DNA from: an uncultured Bacilli bacterium
Lineage (GTDB): Bacteria; Bacillota_I; Bacilli_A; RF39; UBA660
Length of the DNA: 40,762 nucleotides
Direction of reading: 5' to 3'
Assembly: GCA_934085875.1 (NCBI GenBank)
Contig: CAKOHQ010000005.1
Location: forward strand, 1-40,762
In this document: in pieces, positions 23,846-31,671 of the stretch
How positions within the stretch are numbered: the first letter of the stretch is position 1
How the letters are laid out: the number at the start of each line of letters is the position of its first letter
Notes under the pieces: generated by a model
The model's database searches: none
Seen by the model: the letters and a program-made list of their open reading frames with translations, nothing else
Told to the model about the DNA's origin: nothing
Position numbers and translations under genes: made by a program

Positions 23846-25189
23846 TTAACCTAACTTATTCTTTATCTCATTTAATTGACTTCTTAATTCATCATTATTT
23901 TTAACATCTTTACTAACTTTTTCAATTGCATGAAGTACAGTCGAATGATCTCTATTTCCAAATTCTAGCCCTATTCTAGTAGTTGTTTCCTCTGTAATAA
24001 CACGACATAAGTAAATAGCAATTTGTCTTGCATTGTTTATATTAGCAGTACGTTTCTTACTCTTTAAGTTATCCACAGTTATATCAAAATAATCAGCAAC
24101 AGCCTTTTGAATTTTAGATATATTACTATTACTATATACACTAGAACCGATATAATCTTTTAAAGCCTCTATCGCAAATTCTAAATTTATTTCTTTAGGA
24201 CTATACATTGCTGCATATGCAAATAATCGTCTTATAGAACCTTCTAAATATCTAACATCACTTTCACAATTGTTAGCAATATACTCTATTACATCATCTT
24301 TTATTAGTTTAGCACCTTCTAAACCAGACATTTTATCTTTTAATATTTTACATCTTAAATCAAAATCAGGTGGAAATATATTAGCAGTTAAGCCCCATCT
24401 AAATCTAGTTCTAAGACGATCCTCCAATGCTTTTAAATCATCTGGTGACCTATCAGAACTAATTATTATCTGCTTATTAGAATCATACAAATTATTAAAA
24501 GTATGGAAAAATTCTTGTTGAGATTTAACTGCACCTCCTAAAAATTGTATATCATCTATAATTAATACATCTATATTTCTATATTTTTCTTTAAAATGCT
24601 CAATTATATCATAATTATCTGCATCTTTCCTGTTGATATCAATAAAATCAGAAATAAACTTTTCACTTGTCACATATAAAACTTTTTTATCCGTTGTTTC
24701 CATAATATAATTACCTATTGCATGCATTAAGTGAGTTTTTCCAAGTCCACTTTTACCATGAATAAATAAAGGATTATAAACTTTACCTGGTTGTTCTGCA
24801 ACAGCAACAGCAGCAGTTTGTGCAAATCTATTAGAATCTCCTATTACAAAAGTATCAAAAGTATAATTAGGATTCAAATTAGATTGAAAAGAACTATCTT
24901 TTTTAATACTTTTATTATCATCTTGAACAATTGAGTCATTAATAGTATCATCTTCAGATATAAAATTTATATCATAACTCTTTCCAGTAATACTAGTAAT
25001 TACATTATCTATTAAATCATAATAATGTTTATTTAAATAATCTTTATAAAAACTCATAGGTACCATTATTGTAATAGAATCATCAGATTGTTTATATAAT
25101 TTAGTTTCTTTAAACCAAGTATTATATGAAACAGAAGATAATTTAGATTTTATATTGCTTAAAAACAAATCCCAAGACAAATTATCCAT
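23846..25189 (-). CDS. dnaA: Chromosomal replication initiator DnaA
   Basis: A 447-residue initiator. Domain I covers residues 1-75 or so; domain II is a short polar linker; domain III is AAA+ with Walker A GKSGLGKT (145-152), Walker B LIIDDIQFL, and RLRTRFRWGL sensor region; domain IV has the DNA-binding signature GNRDHSTVLHAIEK. GGGGTG upstream selects the ATG at 25187-25189. A perfect TTATCCACA lies inside the gene at 24069-24077. It is transcribed away from oriC. Confidence 0.97.
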   Translation of the reverse strand: MDNLSWDLFLSNIKSKLSSVSYNTWFKETKLYKQSDDSITIMVPMSFYKDYLNKHYYDLIDNVITSITGKSYDINFISEDDTINDSIVQDDNKSIKKDSSFQSNLNPNYTFDTFVIGDSNRFAQTAAVAVAEQPGKVYNPLFIHGKSGLGKTHLMHAIGNYIMETTDKKVLYVTSEKFISDFIDINRKDADNYDIIEHFKEKYRNIDVLIIDDIQFLGGAVKSQQEFFHTFNNLYDSNKQIIISSDRSPDDLKALEDRLRTRFRWGLTANIFPPDFDLRCKILKDKMSGLEGAKLIKDDVIEYIANNCESDVRYLEGSIRRLFAYAAMYSPKEINLEFAIEALKDYIGSSVYSNSNISKIQKAVADYFDITVDNLKSKKRTANINNARQIAIYLCRVITEETTTRIGLEFGNRDHSTVLHAIEKVSKDVKNNDELRSQLNEIKNKLG

Positions 25190-25440
25190 CAAAACACCCC
25201 GCTTTCAAGATTATTTTTGTTAACTAACATTATTTTAAAACACTTTTGTTGAAAAAGAAAGCACGAATTTTAATTTTTTGCATTTTCAACATCTTTTAAA
25301 CATTTTATCAACAAAGAAATATAGATAAAATCTAATAAAAAGCTATTTATCCACAATTTCCACAAAATGATATTAACAACAAAAAAAGATATTAACAAAT
25401 CCACGTTGAAAACTATTTTTAAGAAATTTTAAATTTTTAA
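25190..25440. other. Origin of replication (oriC), dnaA-rpmH side
   Basis: The 311-nt dnaA-rpmH gap holds one perfect DnaA box, TTATCCACA (25347-25355), and near matches: TTATCAACA (25305-25313), TTTTCAACA (25283-25291), TGTTGAAAA (25247-25255, inverted), ATTTCCACA (25356-25364), AAATCCACG (25397-25405) and CGTTGAAAA (25404-25412, inverted). An AT-only tract at 25413-25440 could unwind. A second cluster of TTTTCAACA/TGTTGAAA motifs lies between dnaA and dnaN, so the origin may be bipartite as in B. subtilis. The leading-strand gene polarity switches here, supporting the call. Confidence 0.85.
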
Positions 25441-25469
25441 TTGACTTCTATATAAAAATATACTAAAAT
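25441..25469 (+). promoter_or_regulatory. Promoter of rpmH-rnpA
   Basis: TTGACT (25441-25446), a 17-nt spacer and TAAAAT (25464-25469). It faces rightward, leading into rpmH at 25501, with GGTGGAGGTG as the ribosome site. Confidence 0.75.
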
Positions 25470-25500
25470 AAAAAAAGCTTAAAGAGGTGGAGGTGCAATT

Positions 25501-25623
25501 ATGAAAAGAACTTTTCAACCAAATAATCGTAAAAAAAGTAAAAAACATGGCTTTTTTGCACGTAAAGAAACGAATATTTTAAAATCAAGAAGAAAAAAGG
25601 GACGCAAAGTATTATGTAAATAA
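25501..25623 (+). CDS. rpmH: 50S ribosomal protein L34
   Basis: A 40-residue basic protein: MKRTFQPNNRKKSKKHGFFAR at the start and SRRKKGRKVLCK at the end match L34. It is 4 residues shorter than the usual 44-46; the missing residues fall between HGFFAR and the RRKKGRKVL segment, where NGRKVLARRR is usual. It is a structural part of the large subunit. It opens the conserved rpmH-rnpA-yidC-jag series. Confidence 0.93.
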   Translation: MKRTFQPNNRKKSKKHGFFARKETNILKSRRKKGRKVLCK

Positions 25624-25647
25624 ACCGCAATTTTATTGTGGTTTTTT
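25624..25647 (+). terminator. Hairpin with U-run between rpmH and rnpA
   Basis: ACCGCAA (25624-25630) and TTGTGGT (25636-25642) pair with one G-U, with a 5-nt loop, followed by a U-run to 25647. It starts just after the rpmH stop and may reduce readthrough so L34 is made in excess over RnpA. Confidence 0.7.
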
Positions 25648-25667
25648 ATCTATAAGGATGTGATTAA

Positions 25668-25994
25668 ATGAAAAAAAGAGAAATGATTAAATCAAAAAAA
25701 GATTTTACAACTCTTATAAAAACTGGAAAATTTATTAAAACAAAAGACTATGTTATATATTATAAGGAAAACAATTTAGAAAAAATAAGATTTGGACTTG
25801 CTATAAGTAATAAGATTGGAAATGCAGTTACAAGAAATAAATTAAAAAGACAAACAAGAGAAATTATCGATAAATTAAAATCTTTATTTAAAAATAACAC
25901 AGATTATATTATAATGATAAGGAAAGGGTGTTTAGAAACTCCATTTGAGGAAAGACTTAACAACCTAGAAAGAAAGATAAAGGAGAATATATGA
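25668..25994 (+). CDS. rnpA: Ribonuclease P protein component
   Basis: A 108-residue basic protein. KSKKDFTTLIKTGK is the N-terminal signature, and RNKLKRQTREI is the conserved RNR-like motif binding the RNase P RNA. With the rnpB RNA it removes tRNA 5' leaders. AAGGATGTGATTAA precedes the ATG. It overlaps yidC by 4 nt. Confidence 0.94.
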   Translation: MKKREMIKSKKDFTTLIKTGKFIKTKDYVIYYKENNLEKIRFGLAISNKIGNAVTRNKLKRQTREIIDKLKSLFKNNTDYIIMIRKGCLETPFEERLNNLERKIKENI

Positions 25995-26929
25995 AAAAAA
26001 ACACAGGAAAAAAATTAATACTTATAATAATGTTAGCATTAACACTAACAACAGGATGTACAAAGTACTTATCAGATAATGATAAAAAAAGAATCACAAA
26101 TGAAAAGACAGGTCAAAGCTTAACTTCAAATATACTTTGTAAACCAGAGGAAAAAGAATTAACAGCAATTTATGAAAAGTATGAAAAAAATATGGAAGTT
26201 AAATTAAAGGATTTACCAAGTTGTGAAAAACTAAAAATTTATAATAAAAAAACTTACAATGGTTTATGGGTACAATTATTTGTAATGCCAATTGCATGGT
26301 TAATTATAAAATTAGGACTTTTAGTAAAAAATTATGGTATATCAGTAATGTTAATTGGTTTAGCATTAAGAATAATTTTATTGCCATTATCACTTAAAAC
26401 TGCTAAACAATCAGAAAATATGAAAAAAGCTCAACCTGAACTTGAAAAACTTGAAAAGAAATATAAAGAAAAAACTGATTCAGATTCAATGATGCAGAAA
26501 AGTCAAGAAACTATGTTAATTTATAAGAAATATGATATTAATCCAGTTGGTGGATGTCTAGTGTCATTTATACAATTGCCATTATTCTTCGCATTCTTAG
26601 AAGCAATAAACAGGGTACCAGCTATATTTGAAGAAAACTTATGGAGTTTACAATTAGGAACAACACCATTAGTTGGAATTAAATCAGGTAATTATTTATA
26701 TTTAGTATTAATAGGATTAATAATTCTAACAACATTCTTGTCATTTAAATTCAGTATGGCATCAACAGGTAGTTCTGAACAACAAAAACAAATGCAATTT
26801 ATGACAACATTTATGTTAATATTTATCTCAATAGCATCATTTAGTTTACCAACAGCAATAGCACTTTATTGGGTAGTAACAAATGGATTTAGTGTAATAC
26901 AATCATTAATTGTAAAAAAAAGGAGATAA
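25991..26929 (+). CDS. yidC: Membrane protein insertase YidC (SpoIIIJ/OxaA type)
   Basis: A 312-residue lipoprotein-type insertase. The signal peptide (residues 1-22) ends in the lipobox LTTGC with Cys23. After an extracytoplasmic segment come about five membrane spans, starting near residue 84 (WVQLFVMPIAWLI), with the amphipathic KTAKQSENMKKAQPELEKLEKKYKEK cytoplasmic loop after the first pair. It inserts and folds membrane proteins with or without Sec. In B. subtilis the paralogue at this locus (SpoIIIJ) is needed for forespore sigma-G activation. Confidence 0.93.
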   Translation: MKKNTGKKLILIIMLALTLTTGCTKYLSDNDKKRITNEKTGQSLTSNILCKPEEKELTAIYEKYEKNMEVKLKDLPSCEKLKIYNKKTYNGLWVQLFVMPIAWLIIKLGLLVKNYGISVMLIGLALRIILLPLSLKTAKQSENMKKAQPELEKLEKKYKEKTDSDSMMQKSQETMLIYKKYDINPVGGCLVSFIQLPLFFAFLEAINRVPAIFEENLWSLQLGTTPLVGIKSGNYLYLVLIGLIILTTFLSFKFSMASTGSSEQQKQMQFMTTFMLIFISIASFSLPTAIALYWVVTNGFSVIQSLIVKKRR

Positions 26930-26935
26930 TGAATT

Positions 26936-27562
26936 ATGGAAGTAAAAGAGTTTGAAGGAAAAAATTTAGAAGAGTTAATTGAAAATAGTTTACAAGAACT
27001 TAACAAAGAAAAAACAGAAGTAATAATAACAAAAGAAGAAATTAAAGGTAGTTTATTAAAAAAATCAAGTTATAAAATTAAAGTTTACACACTTGACGCT
27101 ATACAAAATTATGTAAAAGAATATTTAAAAAATCTTACTGATTTAATGGGTATAGAAGTCACATTTGAATCTAAAATAAGAGATGAACAATTAATAATAA
27201 AAATGTATAGTGATAATAATAGTATATTAATTGGTAAGGATGGAAGAACATTATCATCATTAACATATATAGTAAAACAAGTGTTAAGTAATAATTTTAA
27301 AATTTACCCACACATTATTCTAGACGTAGAAAACTATAAAGAAAAACAAGAAAAGAATTTAGAAAGACTTGCAAAAAGAATAGCTCGCGAAGTTGCAACA
27401 ACGAAAGTTGACGTAAAGCTAGAAAATATGAATTCTTATGAAAGAAGAATAGTTCATAATATATTAAGTAATAATAAAAAAGTGTCAACAATAAGTGAAG
27501 GTGAAGAACCAAATAGACATGTTGTAATTAAATATGTAGAAAGTAAAGAAACTGTCAATTAA
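26936..27562 (+). CDS. khpB: RNA-binding protein KhpB (Jag/SpoIIIJ-associated)
   Basis: A 208-residue protein in three parts: the Jag_N domain (MEVKEFEGKNLEELI, about 1-50), a KH domain with IGKDGRTLSSLTYIVK (about 95-115), and a C-terminal R3H domain with NSYERRIVHNILS and GEEPNRHVVIKYV. It binds RNA together with KhpA and affects cell division and elongation in related bacteria. It starts 7 nt after yidC. Its stop codon lies in the loop of a terminator. Confidence 0.92.
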   Translation: MEVKEFEGKNLEELIENSLQELNKEKTEVIITKEEIKGSLLKKSSYKIKVYTLDAIQNYVKEYLKNLTDLMGIEVTFESKIRDEQLIIKMYSDNNSILIGKDGRTLSSLTYIVKQVLSNNFKIYPHIILDVENYKEKQEKNLERLAKRIAREVATTKVDVKLENMNSYERRIVHNILSNNKKVSTISEGEEPNRHVVIKYVESKETVN

Positions 27563-27576
27563 ATTTGATAGTTTTT
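27550..27576 (+). terminator. khpB terminator with the stop codon in the loop
   Basis: AACTGTCAA (27550-27558) and TTGATAGTT (27565-27573) form a 9-bp stem with one G-U. The 6-nt loop contains the khpB TAA stop (27560-27562), and a U-run follows. It ends the rpmH-khpB unit just before the Noc-site palindrome and mnmE promoter. Confidence 0.75.
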
Positions 27577-27585
27577 GTTTTACGT

Positions 27586-27611
27586 AAAATTATTTCCCGG
27601 GAAATAATTTT
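27586..27611. promoter_or_regulatory. Noc-binding-site palindrome over the mnmE promoter
   Basis: A perfect 26-bp palindrome centred between 27598 and 27599; its core (27592-27605) is ATTTCCCGGGAAAT, the Noc-binding consensus. It shares the same extended arms as the copy in dnaX. It covers the place where the -35 of the mnmE promoter would be, so bound Noc could also affect mnmE-mnmG-rsmG transcription. Confidence 0.88.
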
Positions 27612-27613
27612 TG

Positions 27614-27622
27614 TGTTATAAT
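27614..27622 (+). promoter_or_regulatory. Extended -10 promoter of mnmE
   Basis: TGTTATAAT: consensus TATAAT (27617-27622) with the TG extension. The -35 region is occupied by the Noc-site palindrome and matches poorly. The start would be near 27629, just before the ribosome site of mnmE. Confidence 0.65.
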
Positions 27623-27642
27623 ACATTATGGAGTGGTGTACT

Positions 27643-28998
27643 ATGTTTGATACAATATGTGCAATTTCAACAGCATTAGGAGTCGGAGCAATATCAATTG
27701 TTAGAGTTTCTGGACCAAATGCGATTGAAATAGTTAATAAAATATTTAAAGGAAAAGATTTACATAAAGTAGATTCTCATACAATTAATTATGGTTATAT
27801 AATGGATAATAATGAAGTAATAGACGAAGTATTAGTATCTGTTATGTTAGCACCAAAAACTTATACAACAGAAGATATAATTGAAATAAATTGTCATGGT
27901 GGAATAAGTACTACTAATAAAGTTTTAGAACTATTATTAACTAATGGTGCAAGATTAGCAGAACCAGGAGAATTTACAAAAAGAGCATTTCTTAATGGAA
28001 GAATTGATTTAATAGAAGCTGAATCAGTAGGAGATTTAATTAATTCAGAGACAGAAAAAAGTATGAAATTATCATTAAATGGTGTCACAGGAAATATAAC
28101 CAATTTAGTAAATTCAATAAGGAAAGAATTAGTTAGTATTAGTGCAAATATAGAAGTTAATATAGATTATCCAGAATACGAAGATGCAATTGTACTAACA
28201 AATGAATTAATCAAACCGAAAATTATAACAATAAAAAAAGAATTAGAAAATTTACTTAAAGAATCTCAAAATAGTAAACTTATAAAAAATGGTATTGATG
28301 TTGCAATTGTAGGTAAACCAAACGTAGGAAAAAGTAGTTTATTAAATACTTTATTAGAAGAAGAAAAAGCAATTGTCACAAACATTGCAGGAACAACACG
28401 TGATATAGTTGAAGGAAAAATAATATTAGATGGAATTATTTTAAATTTAATAGATACTGCTGGACTTCGTGAAACAAATGATATAGTAGAACAAATAGGT
28501 GTAAACAAAAGTAAAAAAATTATAAACTCATCTGATTTAATAATTTTAGTATTAAACTATAATGAAAAAATCACTAAAGAAGAATTAGATTTAATAAATG
28601 AATTAAAAAATAAAAAACTAATTGTTTACATAAATAAAAATGACTTAGAAAAAAAACTAGATGAAAGTAAAATAAAAACAAATAACATAGTATATGGAAA
28701 TACAAAAGAATATAAAAATCTAAATGACTTAAAAAACAAAATAAGAGAATTATTTAATTTAGGTGAACTAGAATCATCTAATTTAAATTATTTATCAAAT
28801 TCAAGACAAATATCTTTAGTAAAAAAATCAATTGACGTTCTTGACAATACATTAAATAGTATAGAAAATAATATAGAAATAGATTTACTTGCTATTGACA
28901 TAAAAGAATGTTTTGACCTATTAGGTGAAATAATAGGAAGTACTTACAAAGATGAATTATTAGACGAAATATTTAGTAATTTCTGTTTAGGAAAGTGA
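27643..28998 (+). CDS. mnmE: tRNA modification GTPase MnmE
   Basis: A 451-residue protein. MFDTICAISTALGVGAISIVRVSGP is the usual N-terminus (formyl-THF binding domain); the G domain has GKPNVGKSS, AGTTRDIVEG, DTAGLRET; and the protein ends in FCLGK, with the conserved Cys of the FC(I/L)GK motif. With MnmG it makes cmnm5U34 in tRNAs. The ATG at 27643 is chosen because the predicted transcript starts near 27629, too late for the ATG at 27628. mnmG follows after 9 nt. Confidence 0.95.
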   Translation: MFDTICAISTALGVGAISIVRVSGPNAIEIVNKIFKGKDLHKVDSHTINYGYIMDNNEVIDEVLVSVMLAPKTYTTEDIIEINCHGGISTTNKVLELLLTNGARLAEPGEFTKRAFLNGRIDLIEAESVGDLINSETEKSMKLSLNGVTGNITNLVNSIRKELVSISANIEVNIDYPEYEDAIVLTNELIKPKIITIKKELENLLKESQNSKLIKNGIDVAIVGKPNVGKSSLLNTLLEEEKAIVTNIAGTTRDIVEGKIILDGIILNLIDTAGLRETNDIVEQIGVNKSKKIINSSDLIILVLNYNEKITKEELDLINELKNKKLIVYINKNDLEKKLDESKIKTNNIVYGNTKEYKNLNDLKNKIRELFNLGELESSNLNYLSNSRQISLVKKSIDVLDNTLNSIENNIEIDLLAIDIKECFDLLGEIIGSTYKDELLDEIFSNFCLGK

Positions 28999-29007
28999 GT
29001 GTAAAGT

Positions 29008-30879
29008 ATGAATTATGATGTAATTGTAGTAGGAGGAGGACATGCCGGTTGCGAAGCAAGTCATGCAGCAGCAAAAATGGGTGCAAAAACTGCTCTTATT
29101 ACTTCAAATATAAAAAATATTGGAGATATGCCATGTAATCCATCAATAGGTGGTACTGCAAAAGGAATAATTGTTAGAGATATTGATGCATTAGGCGGAT
29201 TAATGGGAATAGTTGCAGATAAAAGTCACATACAAATAAAAATGTTAAATAATGGTAAAGGACCTGCTGTTAGGTCATTAAGAGCACAAGCAGATAAAAT
29301 AACATATCCAAAAAATATGCTAAAAGCCTTACAAAATACAGAAAATTTAACAATTATAGAAGGTATGGTAGAAGACCTAATAACTGATAATAACACGATA
29401 AAAGGAATTATATTAGAAGACGGAACAAAATATTTTTGTAAATCCTTAATATTGACTACAGGAACATACTTAAGAAGCAAAATATTAGTAGGTGATACAA
29501 ACAAATTAGAAGGTCCTCATGGAGAAAGAAGGTCAAAATTTTTAAGTACTAAATTAAAAGAATTAGGATTTGATATATTAAGACTTAAAACTGGTACTCC
29601 ACAAAGAATAGATAAAAATAGTGTAGATTTCAGTGTTCTAAAAGAAGAAACTGGCGATGATGAATATTGGACATTTAATACAGAAAATGAAATATACTAT
29701 GACAAAGATAAACAAGAAAAATGTTATTTAGTTTACACTAATGAAAATACACATAATATAATAAAAGAAAATCTATCAAGAAGTGCAATGTATGGTGGAT
29801 ACGCAGAAGGAATAGGGCCTAGATATTGTCCTAGCATTGAAGATAAAATAGTAAGATTTGCAGACAAAGAAAGACATCAATTATTCCTAGAACCAGAAAG
29901 CCTATATTATGATGATTTATATTTACAAGGTTTCTCAACATCAATGCCAAAAGACGTTCAAGAAAAAATGGTACATAGTTTAAAAGGATTAGAAAATGCT
30001 AAAATATTAAAATATGCTTATGCAATAGAATATGATGCAATAAATCCTTTACAACTAAAACCATCACTTGAAACAAAAGTAATAAATAATTTATTTACAG
30101 CAGGTCAAATAAATGGAACAAGTGGATATGAAGAAGCAGCAGGACAAGGAATCATAGCAGGAATTAATGCAGTGAAAAAAATTCAAAATAAAGAGCCTTT
30201 AATTTTAAAAAGAAATGAATCATATATAGGAGTATTAATTGACGATTTAGTGACAAAAGGTACAAAAGAACCATATAGAATGTTAACAAGTCGTGCAGAA
30301 TTTAGATTACTTTTAAGACATGATAATGCAGATATAAGATTACGCAAATATGGTTATGAAGCAGGACTTATTAGTGAAGAAAAATACAATAAACTTATAG
30401 AAAAAGAAAATAATATAGACAAATTAATAAATGAATTAAAAGAAACTAAAATATCTAATAAAAACATAACACAAAATATATTAAATCAAATGAAAACAGA
30501 AAAATTAGAAAATGGTACAAATCTTTATACATTCCTAAAACGTCCAGAAATCACAATAGATTTATTACTAAAAGAAAACATATTAGAAAATAAATATGAT
30601 AAAGAAGTATATAATCAAGCCCAAATATTAATAAAATATGAAGGTTATATTAATAAAGAATTAAAAGAAGTAGAAAAACTTCTAAAATTAGAATCAAAAC
30701 AAATACCAAAAGATATTGACTATAACAAAATAACTAATTTAGCTAGCGAAGCAAAACAAAAATTAATTAGTGTTGCTCCAGAAACATTAGCACAAGCTTC
30801 TCGTATTAGTGGTGTAAACCCAGCTGATTTATCTATACTAGCAATATATTTAAAAAAGGAATATAGTAAAAATGAATGA
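29008..30879 (+). CDS. mnmG: tRNA modification FAD enzyme MnmG (GidA)
   Basis: A 623-residue FAD protein. VIVVGGGHAGCEAS binds FAD; MPCNPSIGGTAKG, GPAVRSLRAQADK and TGTYLRSKI are family signatures; GYEEAAGQGIIAGINA closes the FAD site, and LTSRAEFRLLLRHDNAD leads into the MnmE-interacting helical C-terminus. It partners MnmE in wobble-uridine modification. The stop overlaps the rsmG start by 8 nt. Confidence 0.96.
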   Translation: MNYDVIVVGGGHAGCEASHAAAKMGAKTALITSNIKNIGDMPCNPSIGGTAKGIIVRDIDALGGLMGIVADKSHIQIKMLNNGKGPAVRSLRAQADKITYPKNMLKALQNTENLTIIEGMVEDLITDNNTIKGIILEDGTKYFCKSLILTTGTYLRSKILVGDTNKLEGPHGERRSKFLSTKLKELGFDILRLKTGTPQRIDKNSVDFSVLKEETGDDEYWTFNTENEIYYDKDKQEKCYLVYTNENTHNIIKENLSRSAMYGGYAEGIGPRYCPSIEDKIVRFADKERHQLFLEPESLYYDDLYLQGFSTSMPKDVQEKMVHSLKGLENAKILKYAYAIEYDAINPLQLKPSLETKVINNLFTAGQINGTSGYEEAAGQGIIAGINAVKKIQNKEPLILKRNESYIGVLIDDLVTKGTKEPYRMLTSRAEFRLLLRHDNADIRLRKYGYEAGLISEEKYNKLIEKENNIDKLINELKETKISNKNITQNILNQMKTEKLENGTNLYTFLKRPEITIDLLLKENILENKYDKEVYNQAQILIKYEGYINKELKEVEKLLKLESKQIPKDIDYNKITNLASEAKQKLISVAPETLAQASRISGVNPADLSILAIYLKKEYSKNE

Positions 30880-31576
30880 GACAGAATTTATAAATGAACT
30901 AAAAAATATTGACATAATATTAACACAAAATCAAATTAACAAATTCAAAATATATTATGAATACTTAATAGAATATAACAAACATACAAACTTAACATCA
31001 ATTACAACTAAAGAAGATGTATATTTAAAACATTTCTACGATTCATGTCTTTTAACAAAAACAATAAATTTTAATAATATTGATACTATGTTAGATATAG
31101 GATGCGGAGCTGGTTTTCCAGGTATAGTTATAAAAATACTATTTCCAAACATAAAATTAACTTTATTAGATTCAAATAACAAAAAAACTAAATTTTGTGA
31201 AAGTTTATCAAAACTATTAGAATTAGATAATGTAGAAATAGTAAATAAAAGAGCAGAAGAATACATAGTAGAAAAAAGAGAATACTTTGATATTGTATCT
31301 GCAAGAGCAGTAAAAAATCTTCCAGTACTTATAGAATTATCCATACCTTATGTTAAACAAAATGGATATTTTATAGCAATGAAATCAGACTATGAAGAAG
31401 AACTAAATAATAGCAAAAATGGAATTAAAGTACTAGGAGCAGAATATATTAAAACAATTAATATAAATTTACCAAACAATACTGGTATAAGAAACTTTAT
31501 AATAATAAAAAAAGTAAATAAAACAAATCCAAAATATCCAAGAAATTATAGTCAAATTATAAAAAAGCCTCTATAA
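30872..31576 (+). CDS. rsmG: 16S rRNA m7G527 methyltransferase RsmG
   Basis: A 234-residue SAM enzyme. YNKHTNLTSI, LDIGCGAGFPGIVIKIL (SAM loop), LLDSNNKKTKFC, and SARAVKNLPVLIE match RsmG (GidB). It methylates G527 in the 530 loop of 16S rRNA; loss is known to give low-level streptomycin resistance. The C-terminus runs into a terminator, with the stop codon in its loop. Order mnmE-mnmG-rsmG-noc is as in B. subtilis. Confidence 0.94.
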   Translation: MNETEFINELKNIDIILTQNQINKFKIYYEYLIEYNKHTNLTSITTKEDVYLKHFYDSCLLTKTINFNNIDTMLDIGCGAGFPGIVIKILFPNIKLTLLDSNNKKTKFCESLSKLLELDNVEIVNKRAEEYIVEKREYFDIVSARAVKNLPVLIELSIPYVKQNGYFIAMKSDYEEELNNSKNGIKVLGAEYIKTININLPNNTGIRNFIIIKKVNKTNPKYPRNYSQIIKKPL

Positions 31577-31594
31577 ATTTAGAGACTATTTTTT
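31566..31594 (+). terminator. rsmG terminator with the stop codon in the loop
   Basis: AGCCTCTA (31566-31573) and TAGAGACT (31580-31587) pair with one mismatch around a 6-nt loop that starts with the rsmG TAA (31574-31576). A U-run follows to 31594. Confidence 0.8.
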
Positions 31595-31616
31595 AATTAA
31601 ATTAACTACAAACTAC

Positions 31617-31645
31617 TTGAAAAATATATAAAAATAAAGTATTAT
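31617..31645 (+). promoter_or_regulatory. Promoter of noc
   Basis: TTGAAA (31617-31622), a 17-nt spacer and TATTAT (31640-31645), following the rsmG terminator and 26 nt before the noc start codon. noc therefore seems to be transcribed separately from mnmE-mnmG-rsmG. Confidence 0.7.
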
Positions 31646-31671
31646 TATTAATAGAATAGGAGTAGGGGCAA

